This document shows, piece after piece, positions 6,143 to 12,854 of a stretch of DNA of 12,854 bases. This DNA is from CALHKP01 sp963558075 (GTDB lineage: Bacteria; Bacillota; Clostridia; Peptostreptococcales; Anaerovoracaceae), in contig CAUWFN010000051.1 in the NCBI GenBank assembly GCA_963558075.1, positions 1-12,854 on the forward strand, read 5' to 3'. The translations under genes were made by a program, and so were the position numbers. Below the pieces are notes generated by a model. The model saw only the letters and a program-made list of their open reading frames with translations, did not search any database and was not told the origin of the DNA. Position 1 is the stretch's first letter, and each line of letters opens with the position of its first letter.

Positions 6143-7780
6143 ATGACAAGCAAAATTAATAATAGGAAAGCAGGAGGAATGAAGCGAGCACAGAATGTTT
6201 TTTTCACAACTCTTACGGCGCTTCTTCTTACGGCAATTTGTGAAATAGCAATTTATTTAAGTGCAGCGTATGTTGCTATCGATGAATATCTTTATTCTAT
6301 TTCTTCAGAGATTCCAGAAGAGCTAATCAGATTGACATCTGACGTATGGCCACTTCTTGCTATTGTTATAGCCTTTGCTGTAATTTCCGTAATCGGACTT
6401 ACGTTTACGGCAGGATATAAAGATGAAGACGGGGAGTATGTGACTATAGGAAAGGACAAAATATTTACAGATATAGTTATCGTAGTTATGATAGCTGCGG
6501 CAGTTCTTGGGGCGTTTGCATCGGCACCTTTACAGTCACTTATGATGAGCGAGAAAATCTTTCCTGTAGCAGAAAGTGTAAATGGTGCTACGCCTGAATA
6601 TGTTGAGTTTGTGCGCCAGTGGTGCTTTGGACCTTCCATTGAACCAAAATGGGTTCCAGCAGTTCTTTGCATGTCGGCGACCTTCATAGGAGCGCTTATA
6701 AGTGTAATCTGCTACAGAATACTGGTAGTAAAGATTAAGGCACGAGTTTTCTTTAAACATACGATTATCGGAAAACTAGCAGCTTCTGTATATGCAGGAG
6801 CAAAGCAAAGCCCAAAAGTTCTTCCAAAGCTTATGGTCATTTTAATCGGCGGAAGTATTATTTCTGCAACATGGATAGGAACAATTCCTGTGATTGTATT
6901 TATCTGTATCGTGCTTCCTAAATATGTAAAAAAATATGAAGATGTTAGAAAGGGCGTAAGCAAGCTAAAGGAAGGTAACCTTGAGTTTAAAATTCCAGTT
7001 AGTGGAGATGGAGAGCTTGACAGATTTGCAGATGATATAAATGAAATATCAGGTTCAGTATCAAAGGCAGTCGAAAACGAGCTAAAGAGTCAGAGAATGA
7101 AAACGGATCTTATTACAAACGTATCTCACGATTTGAGAACTCCTCTAACCTCGATGGTTTCATATGTAGATCTTTTGAAAACAGAGGGACTTGACAGCGA
7201 AAATGCTCCCGAATATCTTGCTATAATAGATGAGAAAACAAAGCGTCTTCAGAAGCTTACAGAGAATCTCTTTGCTGCGGCAAAGGCATCAAGCGGAGCT
7301 ATAAAGCTGAATATAGAGACTATAGATATGGGCTTTATCGCAAATCAGGCTCTAGCAGAAATGGAGGATAAGTTAAAATCGGTAAATCTCGATATAATAT
7401 ATAATCAGAAGACAGAAAATACAGCAGTTAGAGCAGATGGACAGCAGCTGTGGAGAGTTATAGAAAATCTTCTTGTTAATGTATCAAAATATGCTCTAGT
7501 AGGTAGCAGGGTGTATATCGATATTACAGATTCCGGCGATTTTGTAAAATTTGAAATAAAGAATATATCTAGAGAGCAGTTAAACATTGATCCAGATGAG
7601 CTTATGGAGAGATTTACAAGGGCTGATGCATCGCGTAATACAGAAGGAAGCGGCCTTGGTCTTGCAATAGCAAAAGATCTGACAGCTCTTATGAAAGGAG
7701 AATTTTCTATAGATATAGACGGAGATTTGTTTAAGGCTACAGTCAAAATGCCAAAAACCGATAGATTAGATTACATGTAA
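6143..7780 (+). CDS. Polytopic membrane sensor histidine kinase
   Basis: A 545-residue kinase paired with the preceding regulator. It has about five membrane helices (residues roughly 20-42, 68-90, 108-130, 172-195, 228-258), with most of the sensor inside or close to the membrane and one extracytoplasmic stretch (about 131-171). A HAMP-like linker follows (about 258-312), then the dimerisation/phospho-acceptor domain with H329 in 'NVSHDLRTPLTSM' and the ATP-binding domain. The N box is 'ENLLVNVSKYA' (441-451) and the G2 box is 'GSGLGLAIAKD' (502-512). The usual DxG (G1) box is replaced by 'EIKNIS', as seen in a subset of clostridial VanS-like kinases. Start chosen at 6143, with GGAG seven to eight bases upstream; the in-frame ATG at 6179 has AGGAGG too close. 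Signal unknown. Confidence 0.93.
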   Translation: MTSKINNRKAGGMKRAQNVFFTTLTALLLTAICEIAIYLSAAYVAIDEYLYSISSEIPEELIRLTSDVWPLLAIVIAFAVISVIGLTFTAGYKDEDGEYVTIGKDKIFTDIVIVVMIAAAVLGAFASAPLQSLMMSEKIFPVAESVNGATPEYVEFVRQWCFGPSIEPKWVPAVLCMSATFIGALISVICYRILVVKIKARVFFKHTIIGKLAASVYAGAKQSPKVLPKLMVILIGGSIISATWIGTIPVIVFICIVLPKYVKKYEDVRKGVSKLKEGNLEFKIPVSGDGELDRFADDINEISGSVSKAVENELKSQRMKTDLITNVSHDLRTPLTSMVSYVDLLKTEGLDSENAPEYLAIIDEKTKRLQKLTENLFAAAKASSGAIKLNIETIDMGFIANQALAEMEDKLKSVNLDIIYNQKTENTAVRADGQQLWRVIENLLVNVSKYALVGSRVYIDITDSGDFVKFEIKNISREQLNIDPDELMERFTRADASRNTEGSGLGLAIAKDLTALMKGEFSIDIDGDLFKATVKMPKTDRLDYM

Positions 7781-7799
7781 ATAGCATATCATAAACAAT

Positions 7800-7836
7800 G
7801 GCCCAGAGCTGAACTTTGCAGTCTTCTGGGTCTTTT
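7800..7836 (+). terminator. Intrinsic terminator after the two-component operon
   Basis: GGCCCAGA (7800-7807) pairs with TCTGGGTC (7825-7832), with one G-T pair. An inner CTG/CAG stem (7809-7811, 7819-7821) and a short T4 tract complete it. It lies about 20 bases after the kinase stop and before the yhaM promoter. Confidence 0.7.
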
Positions 7837-7873
7837 GTGTATATTTTCTCTTATCAAAGGTCCGTTCGGGTTA

Positions 7874-7902
7874 TTTACAATTTACGAACATTTGTATATA
7901 AT
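7874..7902 (+). promoter_or_regulatory. Sigma-A promoter of yhaM-recD2-comFC
   Basis: TTTACA (7874-7879), a 17-base spacer, and a perfect TATAAT (7897-7902): a single mismatch to the vegetative consensus at ideal spacing. The start point would be near 7909, giving a leader of about 20 bases with a GGAG ribosome binding site before the ATG at 7928. Confidence 0.85.
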
Positions 7903-7927
7903 TATAGAGGAAACGGAGTGATAAAGT

Positions 7928-8887
7928 ATGAAACAATTTTATGTAGCAGATTTAAAAAATCAGACAGAAATTATAGATTTTTATATGGTAAAATCAATTG
8001 GACTTAAGACAGGAGCAAACAAGAAACAGTATCTTGATATGACTCTTGGTGATAAGACTGGTGAAATTTCAGCTAAAAAGTGGGATGTATCAGATGAAGA
8101 GGCAACAGGTCTTTCCACAATTAAAGAGGGCGAAATCATAAAAATCAAGGCGGGAACTAACATTTGGCAGGGTGTGACACAGCTTCGCGTAACGAGAATA
8201 CGCAGAACTTCTGCTGCCGATAACCTAGATATAGAGGATTTCATAAAGGCAGCTCCAGAGAATTCTCAAGACATGTACGATTATATATACGGTGTTGCAG
8301 ATGCTATGAAGGACAGCGACTTTAGGGCGCTATGTCTTCGCATACTAGAGGACAATCATGACAAGCTTATGTATTATCCTGCTGCATCCAAGAATCATCA
8401 CGCTGAGTACGGAGGACTTCTGTATCATATCAAGCGTATGCTAATGTCGGGAATTCAGCTTTGCAAAATTTACGATAATCTTAATGCAGATTTAGTATGT
8501 ACAGGTGTTATTATTCACGACATAGAAAAGATAACAGAAATCGAGTCAAATGAGTATGGTATTTCACCAGGATATTCATTCGAAGGACAGATGCTAGGAC
8601 ATATAGTTCAGGGAGTGAGAATGATTGATGCTCTTTGCATTGAGCTTGGCATTTGCAGAGAGAAAGCGATAATGCTTGAGCATATGATTCTTTCGCACCA
8701 TTATGAGCCAGAATTTGGAAGCCCAAAGAAGCCTATGTTTCCTGAGGCCGAAATGCTACACTATCTAGATGTGATGGATGCGAGAATGTTTGATATGCAT
8801 GAGGCGCTTCTGAGCGTGGAGCCGGGCGGCTTCTCCGAAAGAATCAGACCGCTAGAAAATCGTAAAATCTATAAACCACAATTTTAA
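7928..8887 (+). CDS. yhaM: 3'-5' exoribonuclease YhaM family
   Basis: A 319-residue cytoplasmic nuclease. An N-terminal OB-fold nucleic-acid-binding domain (about 1-95, with 'KQYLDMTLGDKTGEISAKKWD') is followed by an HD phosphohydrolase domain. Candidate metal ligands are H158, the 'IIHDIEK' pair H197-D198, H225, H252, H257 and D281. B. subtilis YhaM degrades RNA and single-stranded DNA from the 3' end in a metal-dependent way; length and domain order match. It is the first gene after a strong promoter and 30 bp ahead of recD2, so both nucleic-acid enzymes are probably cotranscribed. The ATG at 7928 is the only start that leaves the OB fold intact. Confidence 0.93.
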   Translation: MKQFYVADLKNQTEIIDFYMVKSIGLKTGANKKQYLDMTLGDKTGEISAKKWDVSDEEATGLSTIKEGEIIKIKAGTNIWQGVTQLRVTRIRRTSAADNLDIEDFIKAAPENSQDMYDYIYGVADAMKDSDFRALCLRILEDNHDKLMYYPAASKNHHAEYGGLLYHIKRMLMSGIQLCKIYDNLNADLVCTGVIIHDIEKITEIESNEYGISPGYSFEGQMLGHIVQGVRMIDALCIELGICREKAIMLEHMILSHHYEPEFGSPKKPMFPEAEMLHYLDVMDARMFDMHEALLSVEPGGFSERIRPLENRKIYKPQF

Positions 8888-8917
8888 CGGCCAAATGCCG
8901 CAGAAAGAGTAATAATA

Positions 8918-11137
8918 ATGCAGGAATATACAGGGAAACTGACGGATATAATATTTCGTAACAGCCAGAACGGATATACTGTCGGTGTATTTGAAACAGA
9001 AACTGAATATTTTACTGTGGTTGGCACATTCCAAAGCTGCACCAAAGGCTCCCGTTACAAAATTACAGGAGCCTTTAAACAACATCCGACTTATGGAGAG
9101 CAGTTTTCAGCTGTATCTGCAGAGGAGCTTATGCCTTCGGATGAGGAGTCGATTGAGGTATTTTTGGCATCAGGTGCTATAAGAGGAATTGGTCCAAAGA
9201 CTGCAAGGCTTATTGTATCTAAATTTGGAGACAAATCTCTAGATGTAATAGAAAAGGAGCCTAACAGACTTCTTGATATTAGCGGCATAGGAGAAAAAAA
9301 GCTAGCACAGATTGTAGAATCCTTCTCAGCACAGAGGGAGTTTGCAGATGTTGCCGTAGAATTTCAGGAAATAGGAGTATCGCAGGAGAGAGCATTTAAG
9401 CTTTATAGAGCATACGGTGCAGATGCTGTTGACATTATTATGGAAAATCCATATAGACTTATGGAGGAAGTATCAGGATTTGGCTTTATAAAAGCTGATA
9501 ACATAGCTATGAGTATCGGTATTTCTTCTGACTCTCCATTTAGAATCAGAAGCGCTGTAAGATATGTTTTGTCAAATGCTCTTAACGAAGGAAGTACATA
9601 TATTCCTCAAGATGAGCTTTGTCAAAGTGTTGCAGAACTAATAGATGTCAGCATGGAGACTGTTTCAGAAATCATGATAGAGATGGCCTTTGATGGTATA
9701 GTAAAAATAGATACCCTAGAGGGTCAGACTGTAGTTTACCTATACGAATTTTATGAGGCAGAACAAATCGTCTGCAGAAACCTTTTGGCTCTTGAGCGTG
9801 CATCTCTCAAGACTCTTTCGGCAGATATCGATAGCATGATTAAAATGTCAGAGGCGCAGAGCTCGATAGTTTTGTCAGAGCAGCAAAAGTATGCAGTTAG
9901 AAGCTCTCTTATAAGCGGAGTTTCTGTTATTACAGGTGGCCCGGGTACAGGAAAAACAACTATAATCAACACGATAATAGACATATTCAGAAGTAGTGGT
10001 ATGAGTGTTGCAATTTCAGCTCCTACTGGGCGTGCAGCAAAGCGTATAACGCAGACGAGCGGATATCCTGCATCGACTGTTCACAGAATGCTTGAGTATT
10101 CATATGATGCTGACTGCGAAAGTTCAGTATTTGGAAAAAATGCAGAAGATCCATTAGATTTTGATGTTGTAATTGTCGATGAATCTTCCATGATAGATAT
10201 CATGCTCATGAAGCACCTTACAAATGCAGTTAAACCAGGCACAAGACTTATTCTTGTGGGTGACTACGACCAGCTTCCTTCTGTTGGAGCGGGAAATGTA
10301 CTTAGGGATATAATAGAAAGTGAGCTTATACATACCGTCAAGCTAAAAGAAATTTTTCGTCAGGCTGGCGAAAGCATGATTGTTGTAAATGCTCACAGAA
10401 TAAATAGCGGAGAATATCCTTCACTAAACGAGAAAAATACAGACTTTTTCTTTATGGGAAGACCAGATGAGACTAGTATTGCAACTCTTATTACAGATCT
10501 TGTTACAAGGCGTCTTCCTGCATATTATGAAGATACAGATCCCGTAAAAGATATTCAGATTCTTACACCTGTAAGGAAGGGAAAACTCGGGACATGGACC
10601 TTGAACCGCCAGCTTCAAGAAACACTGAATCCCCACAAGTCAGGACTTCCTGAACAAAAATTTGGGGACCGAATATTTCGTGTAGGTGATAAGGTCATGC
10701 AGATTAGAAACAACTACGAGCTAGAGTGGAAAAGAAGCGACAATTACCAGACAGGACATGGAGTTTTCAACGGGGATGTAGGATATATATCTAATATTAA
10801 TCACGACGACCACAGCATAACTGTATTTTACGACGATGATAAATACGCAAAGTATGATTTTACCCAGGCTGATGAGCTTGAGCTCGCTTATGCTGTAACA
10901 GTCCATAAGAGCCAGGGAAGTGAATTTCCTGTTATCGTAATGCCTATATCGTGGTTTCCTCCGATGCTTGCGACGAGGAATCTTTTATATACTGCAGTTA
11001 CAAGAGGCAAAAAGATTGTAGTTCTAGTAGGCTCAGAAAAATGTCTTGAAGCTATGGTAGACAATAACCGAATCAAAAGAAGGTATTCAGGGCTTAGGGC
11101 AAGACTCAGTGCAGTTTTGATAGAAGGCTACGAATAG
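8918..11137 (+). CDS. recD2: RecD2-type SF1B DNA helicase
   Basis: A 739-residue ATP-dependent 5'-3' DNA helicase of the RecD-like family found without RecBC, involved in repair and replication-fork maintenance. Order: N-terminal OB-like domain (1-75), tandem helix-hairpin-helix motifs ('IRGIGPKTARLIV' 88-100, 'ISGIGEKKLAQIV' 121-133), then helicase core. Core motifs are Walker A 'GGPGTGKTT' (340-348), Ia 'APTGRAAKR' (368-376), II 'DESSM' (421-425), III 'GDYDQLPSVGAGNVL' (448-462), V 'TVHKSQGSE' (661-669) and VI 'YTAVTRGKK' (691-699). All catalytic residues are present and length is normal for the family. The ribosome binding site is weak (AAAGAG), with a small CGGC/GCCG hairpin at 8888-8900 just upstream. 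The next gene starts 19 bases after the stop. Confidence 0.96.
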   Translation: MQEYTGKLTDIIFRNSQNGYTVGVFETETEYFTVVGTFQSCTKGSRYKITGAFKQHPTYGEQFSAVSAEELMPSDEESIEVFLASGAIRGIGPKTARLIVSKFGDKSLDVIEKEPNRLLDISGIGEKKLAQIVESFSAQREFADVAVEFQEIGVSQERAFKLYRAYGADAVDIIMENPYRLMEEVSGFGFIKADNIAMSIGISSDSPFRIRSAVRYVLSNALNEGSTYIPQDELCQSVAELIDVSMETVSEIMIEMAFDGIVKIDTLEGQTVVYLYEFYEAEQIVCRNLLALERASLKTLSADIDSMIKMSEAQSSIVLSEQQKYAVRSSLISGVSVITGGPGTGKTTIINTIIDIFRSSGMSVAISAPTGRAAKRITQTSGYPASTVHRMLEYSYDADCESSVFGKNAEDPLDFDVVIVDESSMIDIMLMKHLTNAVKPGTRLILVGDYDQLPSVGAGNVLRDIIESELIHTVKLKEIFRQAGESMIVVNAHRINSGEYPSLNEKNTDFFFMGRPDETSIATLITDLVTRRLPAYYEDTDPVKDIQILTPVRKGKLGTWTLNRQLQETLNPHKSGLPEQKFGDRIFRVGDKVMQIRNNYELEWKRSDNYQTGHGVFNGDVGYISNINHDDHSITVFYDDDKYAKYDFTQADELELAYAVTVHKSQGSEFPVIVMPISWFPPMLATRNLLYTAVTRGKKIVVLVGSEKCLEAMVDNNRIKRRYSGLRARLSAVLIEGYE

Positions 11138-11156
11138 AAACGATGGGTATTTAGTT

Positions 11157-11822
11157 ATGAGAAGAGCGCGAGAGTATATAGAAAAGGGGCTTTCCCTTCT
11201 TTTTCCGCAGAATCTTTACTGTATATGTTGCGGAAATATTATTGATGATAGCAGAACTTATAGCTTATGTGATTATTGCATGGACCACATTCGATGGAAC
11301 GCAGATGATCCGTACGAGAGGGGCGATATGTTGTTTATGAAATGCATGGAATATGGTCCTCTCGAAAGAAGTATAATATTTGATTTGAAATATAACCGCA
11401 AGAGGTATTTTGCAAGAAATATTGCAGAGATTATGCGAGATAGATTTGAAATTTCAGGTCTTTCGGCTGACCTTATAATTCCTGTTCCTATGAACAAATC
11501 AAAACAGAGAATGAGAGGGTTTAATCAGGCTGCACTGATAGGACGCCATATGTCAAAGATTATGGGAATTGAGTGTATCGAGGATGCACTTGTAAGAACG
11601 AGAAACACAAGACCTATGAGAGGACTTGGACCAGAAGAACGTGCAGAGAATATTGCCGGAAGTATTGATTTTAACGAGTTTTATGGTACAATAGCAAAAG
11701 GCAAAACAGTGCTTCTTATAGATGATTTCTATACAACAGGAAGCACTGCCCAGGAGTGTCGAAGGGCACTATCAAAATCGGAACCTAAAAATATAATATT
11801 TTTAGCATTTGCTGCAAGATAA
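11157..11822 (+). CDS. comFC: ComFC-family phosphoribosyltransferase-like protein
   Basis: A 221-residue ComF protein. A zinc-binding pair of CxxC motifs lies near the N-terminus (C22-C25 in 'CICC', C38-C41 in 'CDYC'), and the phosphoribosyltransferase fold follows. It includes 'IIPVPMNKSKQRMRGFNQA' (107-125) and the PRPP loop 'VLLIDDFYTTGST' (185-197). In competent Firmicutes ComFC is needed for uptake and processing of transforming DNA; in other bacteria it is kept without known competence, and its reaction is not established. No comFA helicase is adjacent. It is the last gene of the yhaM-recD2 run and directly precedes the raiA RNA and hpf, a known arrangement in Firmicutes. The ribosome binding site is poor, suggesting coupled translation with recD2. 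Confidence 0.93.
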   Translation: MRRAREYIEKGLSLLFPQNLYCICCGNIIDDSRTYSLCDYCMDHIRWNADDPYERGDMLFMKCMEYGPLERSIIFDLKYNRKRYFARNIAEIMRDRFEISGLSADLIIPVPMNKSKQRMRGFNQAALIGRHMSKIMGIECIEDALVRTRNTRPMRGLGPEERAENIAGSIDFNEFYGTIAKGKTVLLIDDFYTTGSTAQECRRALSKSEPKNIIFLAFAAR

Positions 11823-11844
11823 CTGTTTTCAGGACAACTGTTTG

Positions 11845-12042
11845 TAGACAGTATTGCAGCTATCTGTGTCTGTGGTTGAAAATCCAAGCCAGTTACGGGC
11901 AAAGGGATCCACGTAAGCTGGACCGCAAGGCGGCAGTGATCATGGCGTAGCTTAGAAGTAAGTCCTCGGAAAAATTCCGGTAAAGGCAAGTGTGGGGGCA
12001 AAGACCAGGTCAGGCAGATAGCTGCAATGCTGTCTATTTTTT
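11845..12042 (+). ncRNA. raiA-motif structured noncoding RNA
   Basis: A roughly 192-base structured element sits between comFC and hpf, exactly where the raiA RNA motif occurs in Firmicutes. Its ends form a 22-bp closing stem (11845-11866 with 12015-12036), fully paired with one G-U. Inside, helices can be drawn at 11889-11894 with 11916-11921, at 11923-11926 with 11930-11933 (loop AAG), and at 11967-11971 with 11975-11979 (loop AAA). The interior is purine- and G-rich with AAAG/GGTAAAGG-type loops, unlike the neighbouring AT-rich spacers, and no open frame explains it. The closing stem is followed at once by T6 (12037-12042), so it should also terminate the transcript. The family is linked to sporulation and cell aggregation in Clostridium. 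Exact 5' end and promoter are unresolved; a TATAAT inside comFC at 11792-11797 is a candidate. Confidence 0.85.
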
Positions 12043-12075
12043 ATGTGAAAATTTTTTTATAAAATTTTCACATAA
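12041..12075. repeat. 15-bp perfect inverted repeat between raiA RNA and hpf promoter
   Basis: TTATGTGAAAATTTT (12041-12055) and its exact complement (12061-12075) flank a 5-base loop TTTAT. It begins in the last two T's of the raiA RNA terminator and ends five bases before the hpf -35 region. It could be a second, back-up hairpin or a protein-binding operator for hpf. The arms are AT-rich, but 15 uninterrupted pairs are beyond ordinary chance. Confidence 0.75.
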
Positions 12076-12080
12076 AGTGA

Positions 12081-12108
12081 GTGACTTTTCAGAAAAATAT
12101 GATATAAT
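12081..12108 (+). promoter_or_regulatory. Extended -10 promoter of hpf
   Basis: A perfect TATAAT (12103-12108) is preceded by TGA, giving the extended TGnTATAAT form, and by a partial -35 GTGACT (12081-12086) at 16 bases. This predicts a start near 12115 and a leader of about 47 bases, so hpf is likely transcribed separately from the raiA RNA. Confidence 0.75.
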
Positions 12109-12161
12109 AGCATTATAAAATCAAATACTAAACACAAAGTTTAGAAAAAGGAGGTCATCTC

Positions 12162-12686
12162 ATGAGAATTACAATCACTGGAAAGAATTTCAAAACCTAC
12201 AAGCACTTAGAAGACACTATCGAAAAGAAGTTTGAAAGACTGGGTAAGTATTTTTCAGATGACATTGATGTCAAGGTAGTTTTATCACAGGAGCGTGGCA
12301 AGGATAAGATTGAGGTAAATATCAACGCCAAGGGAGCTGTTTTTAGAACAGAAGTAGTAAGCGCAGATATTTATGAGGGCATTGATAAATCCGTTGACAA
12401 GCTTGCTAGCCAGATGGCTAAGTTCAAGGGTAAACTGCAGAAGAGATATAATGACAACAAGTCAGTAAGATTCGAGGCTCTTCCAGATTTAGAAGAAGAC
12501 GAACCAATGGATGTTGTTAAGACTAAGCAGTTTGATCTAAGACCTATGGACGTCGAAGAAGCAATTTTAGAAATGGAAATGATGCAGCACGATTTCTTTA
12601 TTTATCTGAACATGGATACAGGCAATATTAACGTTGTTTACAAGAGAAATGATGCTGGTTATGGTGTTATAGAACCTAGATATTAA
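12162..12686 (+). CDS. hpf: Long-form ribosome hibernation promoting factor
   Basis: A 174-residue cytoplasmic protein that binds the 30S decoding region and drives 70S dimerisation into inactive 100S particles in slow growth. The N-terminal S30AE domain (1-100: 'MRITITGKNF', 'VNINAKGAVFRTEV', 'DIYEGIDKSVDKLASQM') is joined by an acidic linker (about 105-118) to the C-terminal dimerisation domain (120-174: 'RPMDVEEAILEMEMMQHDFFIYLN', 'NINVVYKRNDAGYGVIEP'). Length fits the long HPF (also called RaiA/YvyD) of Firmicutes. The start has an excellent AAGGAGGT site at 12147-12155. It has its own promoter and terminator; in many Firmicutes secA follows, but the window ends first. Confidence 0.96.
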   Translation: MRITITGKNFKTYKHLEDTIEKKFERLGKYFSDDIDVKVVLSQERGKDKIEVNINAKGAVFRTEVVSADIYEGIDKSVDKLASQMAKFKGKLQKRYNDNKSVRFEALPDLEEDEPMDVVKTKQFDLRPMDVEEAILEMEMMQHDFFIYLNMDTGNINVVYKRNDAGYGVIEPRY

Positions 12687-12728
12687 TATAGGCCTTTCAG
12701 TTTATTTTAAATTAATGGTTATCGTTGT

Positions 12729-12764
12729 CAAAGCAGGTGCAAAATGCACCAGCTTTGTTTTTTT
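12729..12764 (+). terminator. Intrinsic terminator of hpf
   Basis: A 13-position stem (12729-12741 with 12745-12757) with one A-A mismatch and a tight AAA loop is followed by seven T's (12758-12764). It lies 43 bases past the hpf stop. Confidence 0.92.
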
Positions 12765-12779
12765 AAGATTTTTTTTTGC

Positions 12780-12812
12780 TGTCAAAGCATTTATAAAATA
12801 AGCTTTCCGACA
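12780..12812. repeat. Second imperfect hairpin after the hpf terminator
   Basis: TGTCAAAGC (12780-12788) can pair with GCTTT plus GACA (12802-12812) across a 2-base bulge. Its first ten bases, TGTCAAAGCA, repeat the start of the hpf terminator region (12726-12735). It lies after a T-rich stretch and has no T-tract of its own on the + strand. It may be a decayed second terminator. Nothing else is seen to the window end. Confidence 0.35.
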
Positions 12813-12854
12813 CATAATAAACACAAATTAATTGCCGCACAGTATTGAATTTAA

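Noticed and set aside
5381..7780. Possible vancomycin-resistance locus from the VanR/VanS-like pair
   Set aside because: No ligase, dehydrogenase or dipeptidase genes (vanH, vanA/B, vanX type) are present; such regulator pairs are common in Clostridia with other roles.
7816..8007. 63-residue + strand frame overlapping the yhaM start
   Set aside because: It starts inside the upstream terminator, spans the yhaM promoter and overlaps yhaM in another frame; no domain signal.
8888..8900. CGGC/GCCG mini-hairpin between yhaM and recD2
   Set aside because: A 4-bp stem without a T-tract is too small for a terminator; noted only as context for the recD2 ribosome binding site.
11729..12001. 90-residue open frame on the - strand across comFC end and the raiA RNA
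   Set aside because: It overlaps the structured RNA and the ComFC PRPP-loop region, has low-complexity Pro/Leu composition and no ribosome binding site.
1..12854. CRISPR array, tRNA, rRNA, insertion sequence or prophage genes
   Set aside because: No regularly spaced repeats, no tRNA or rRNA signatures, and no transposase, integrase or phage structural genes were seen on either strand.

Overview
The window looks like a chromosomal segment of a low-to-moderate GC Bacillota, most likely class Clostridia. The reasons are AT-rich spacers, strong AGGAGG-type ribosome binding sites, RecD2, YhaM, ComFC and long-form HPF genes of Firmicutes type, a SEDS protein with an N-terminal FHA domain paired with a class B PBP, and a raiA-motif RNA between comFC and hpf. 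Genus cannot be read from the sequence. Almost everything is on the + strand; the exception is a two-gene - strand island near the left end.

Layout. (1) 2-685: a FabG-like short-chain reductase whose first residues lie outside the window. (2) 766-1718, - strand: a compact accessory-looking unit. A 216-residue protein with a pol-beta-like nucleotidyltransferase signature is followed by an unlisted 59-residue acidic protein built on an internal repeat, then a hairpin plus T-tract terminator. (3) 1719-2077: a divergent intergenic region with a 58-bp imperfect inverted repeat, a tandem 9-bp repeat and likely promoters. (4) 2078-5251: FHA-SEDS (RodA/FtsW) protein, then a class B PBP, coupled by a 1-base overlap, then a terminator. 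Together they form a peptidoglycan glycosyltransferase/transpeptidase pair. (5) 5381-7836: OmpR/VanR-type response regulator and a polytopic sensor kinase, with a candidate autoregulatory direct repeat upstream and a hairpin between the genes. (6) 7874-11822: yhaM, recD2 and comFC, probably one operon from a clear sigma-A promoter, for RNA/DNA metabolism and a ComFC-type phosphoribosyltransferase. (7) 11845-12042: a structured noncoding RNA of the raiA motif, closed by a 22-bp stem that runs directly into a T6 tract. (8) 12041-12764: a 15-bp perfect inverted repeat, an extended -10 promoter, the long HPF ribosome-hibernation gene and its terminator.

The two things most worth following are the - strand nucleotidyltransferase-like/small repeat protein pair, whose function I cannot assign, and the raiA RNA with its unusual terminator-fused closing stem and adjacent palindrome. 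The rest is well-known housekeeping machinery with some unusual details: an altered FHA His position, a histidine kinase without a recognisable DxG box, and an intergenic hairpin inside the two-component operon.
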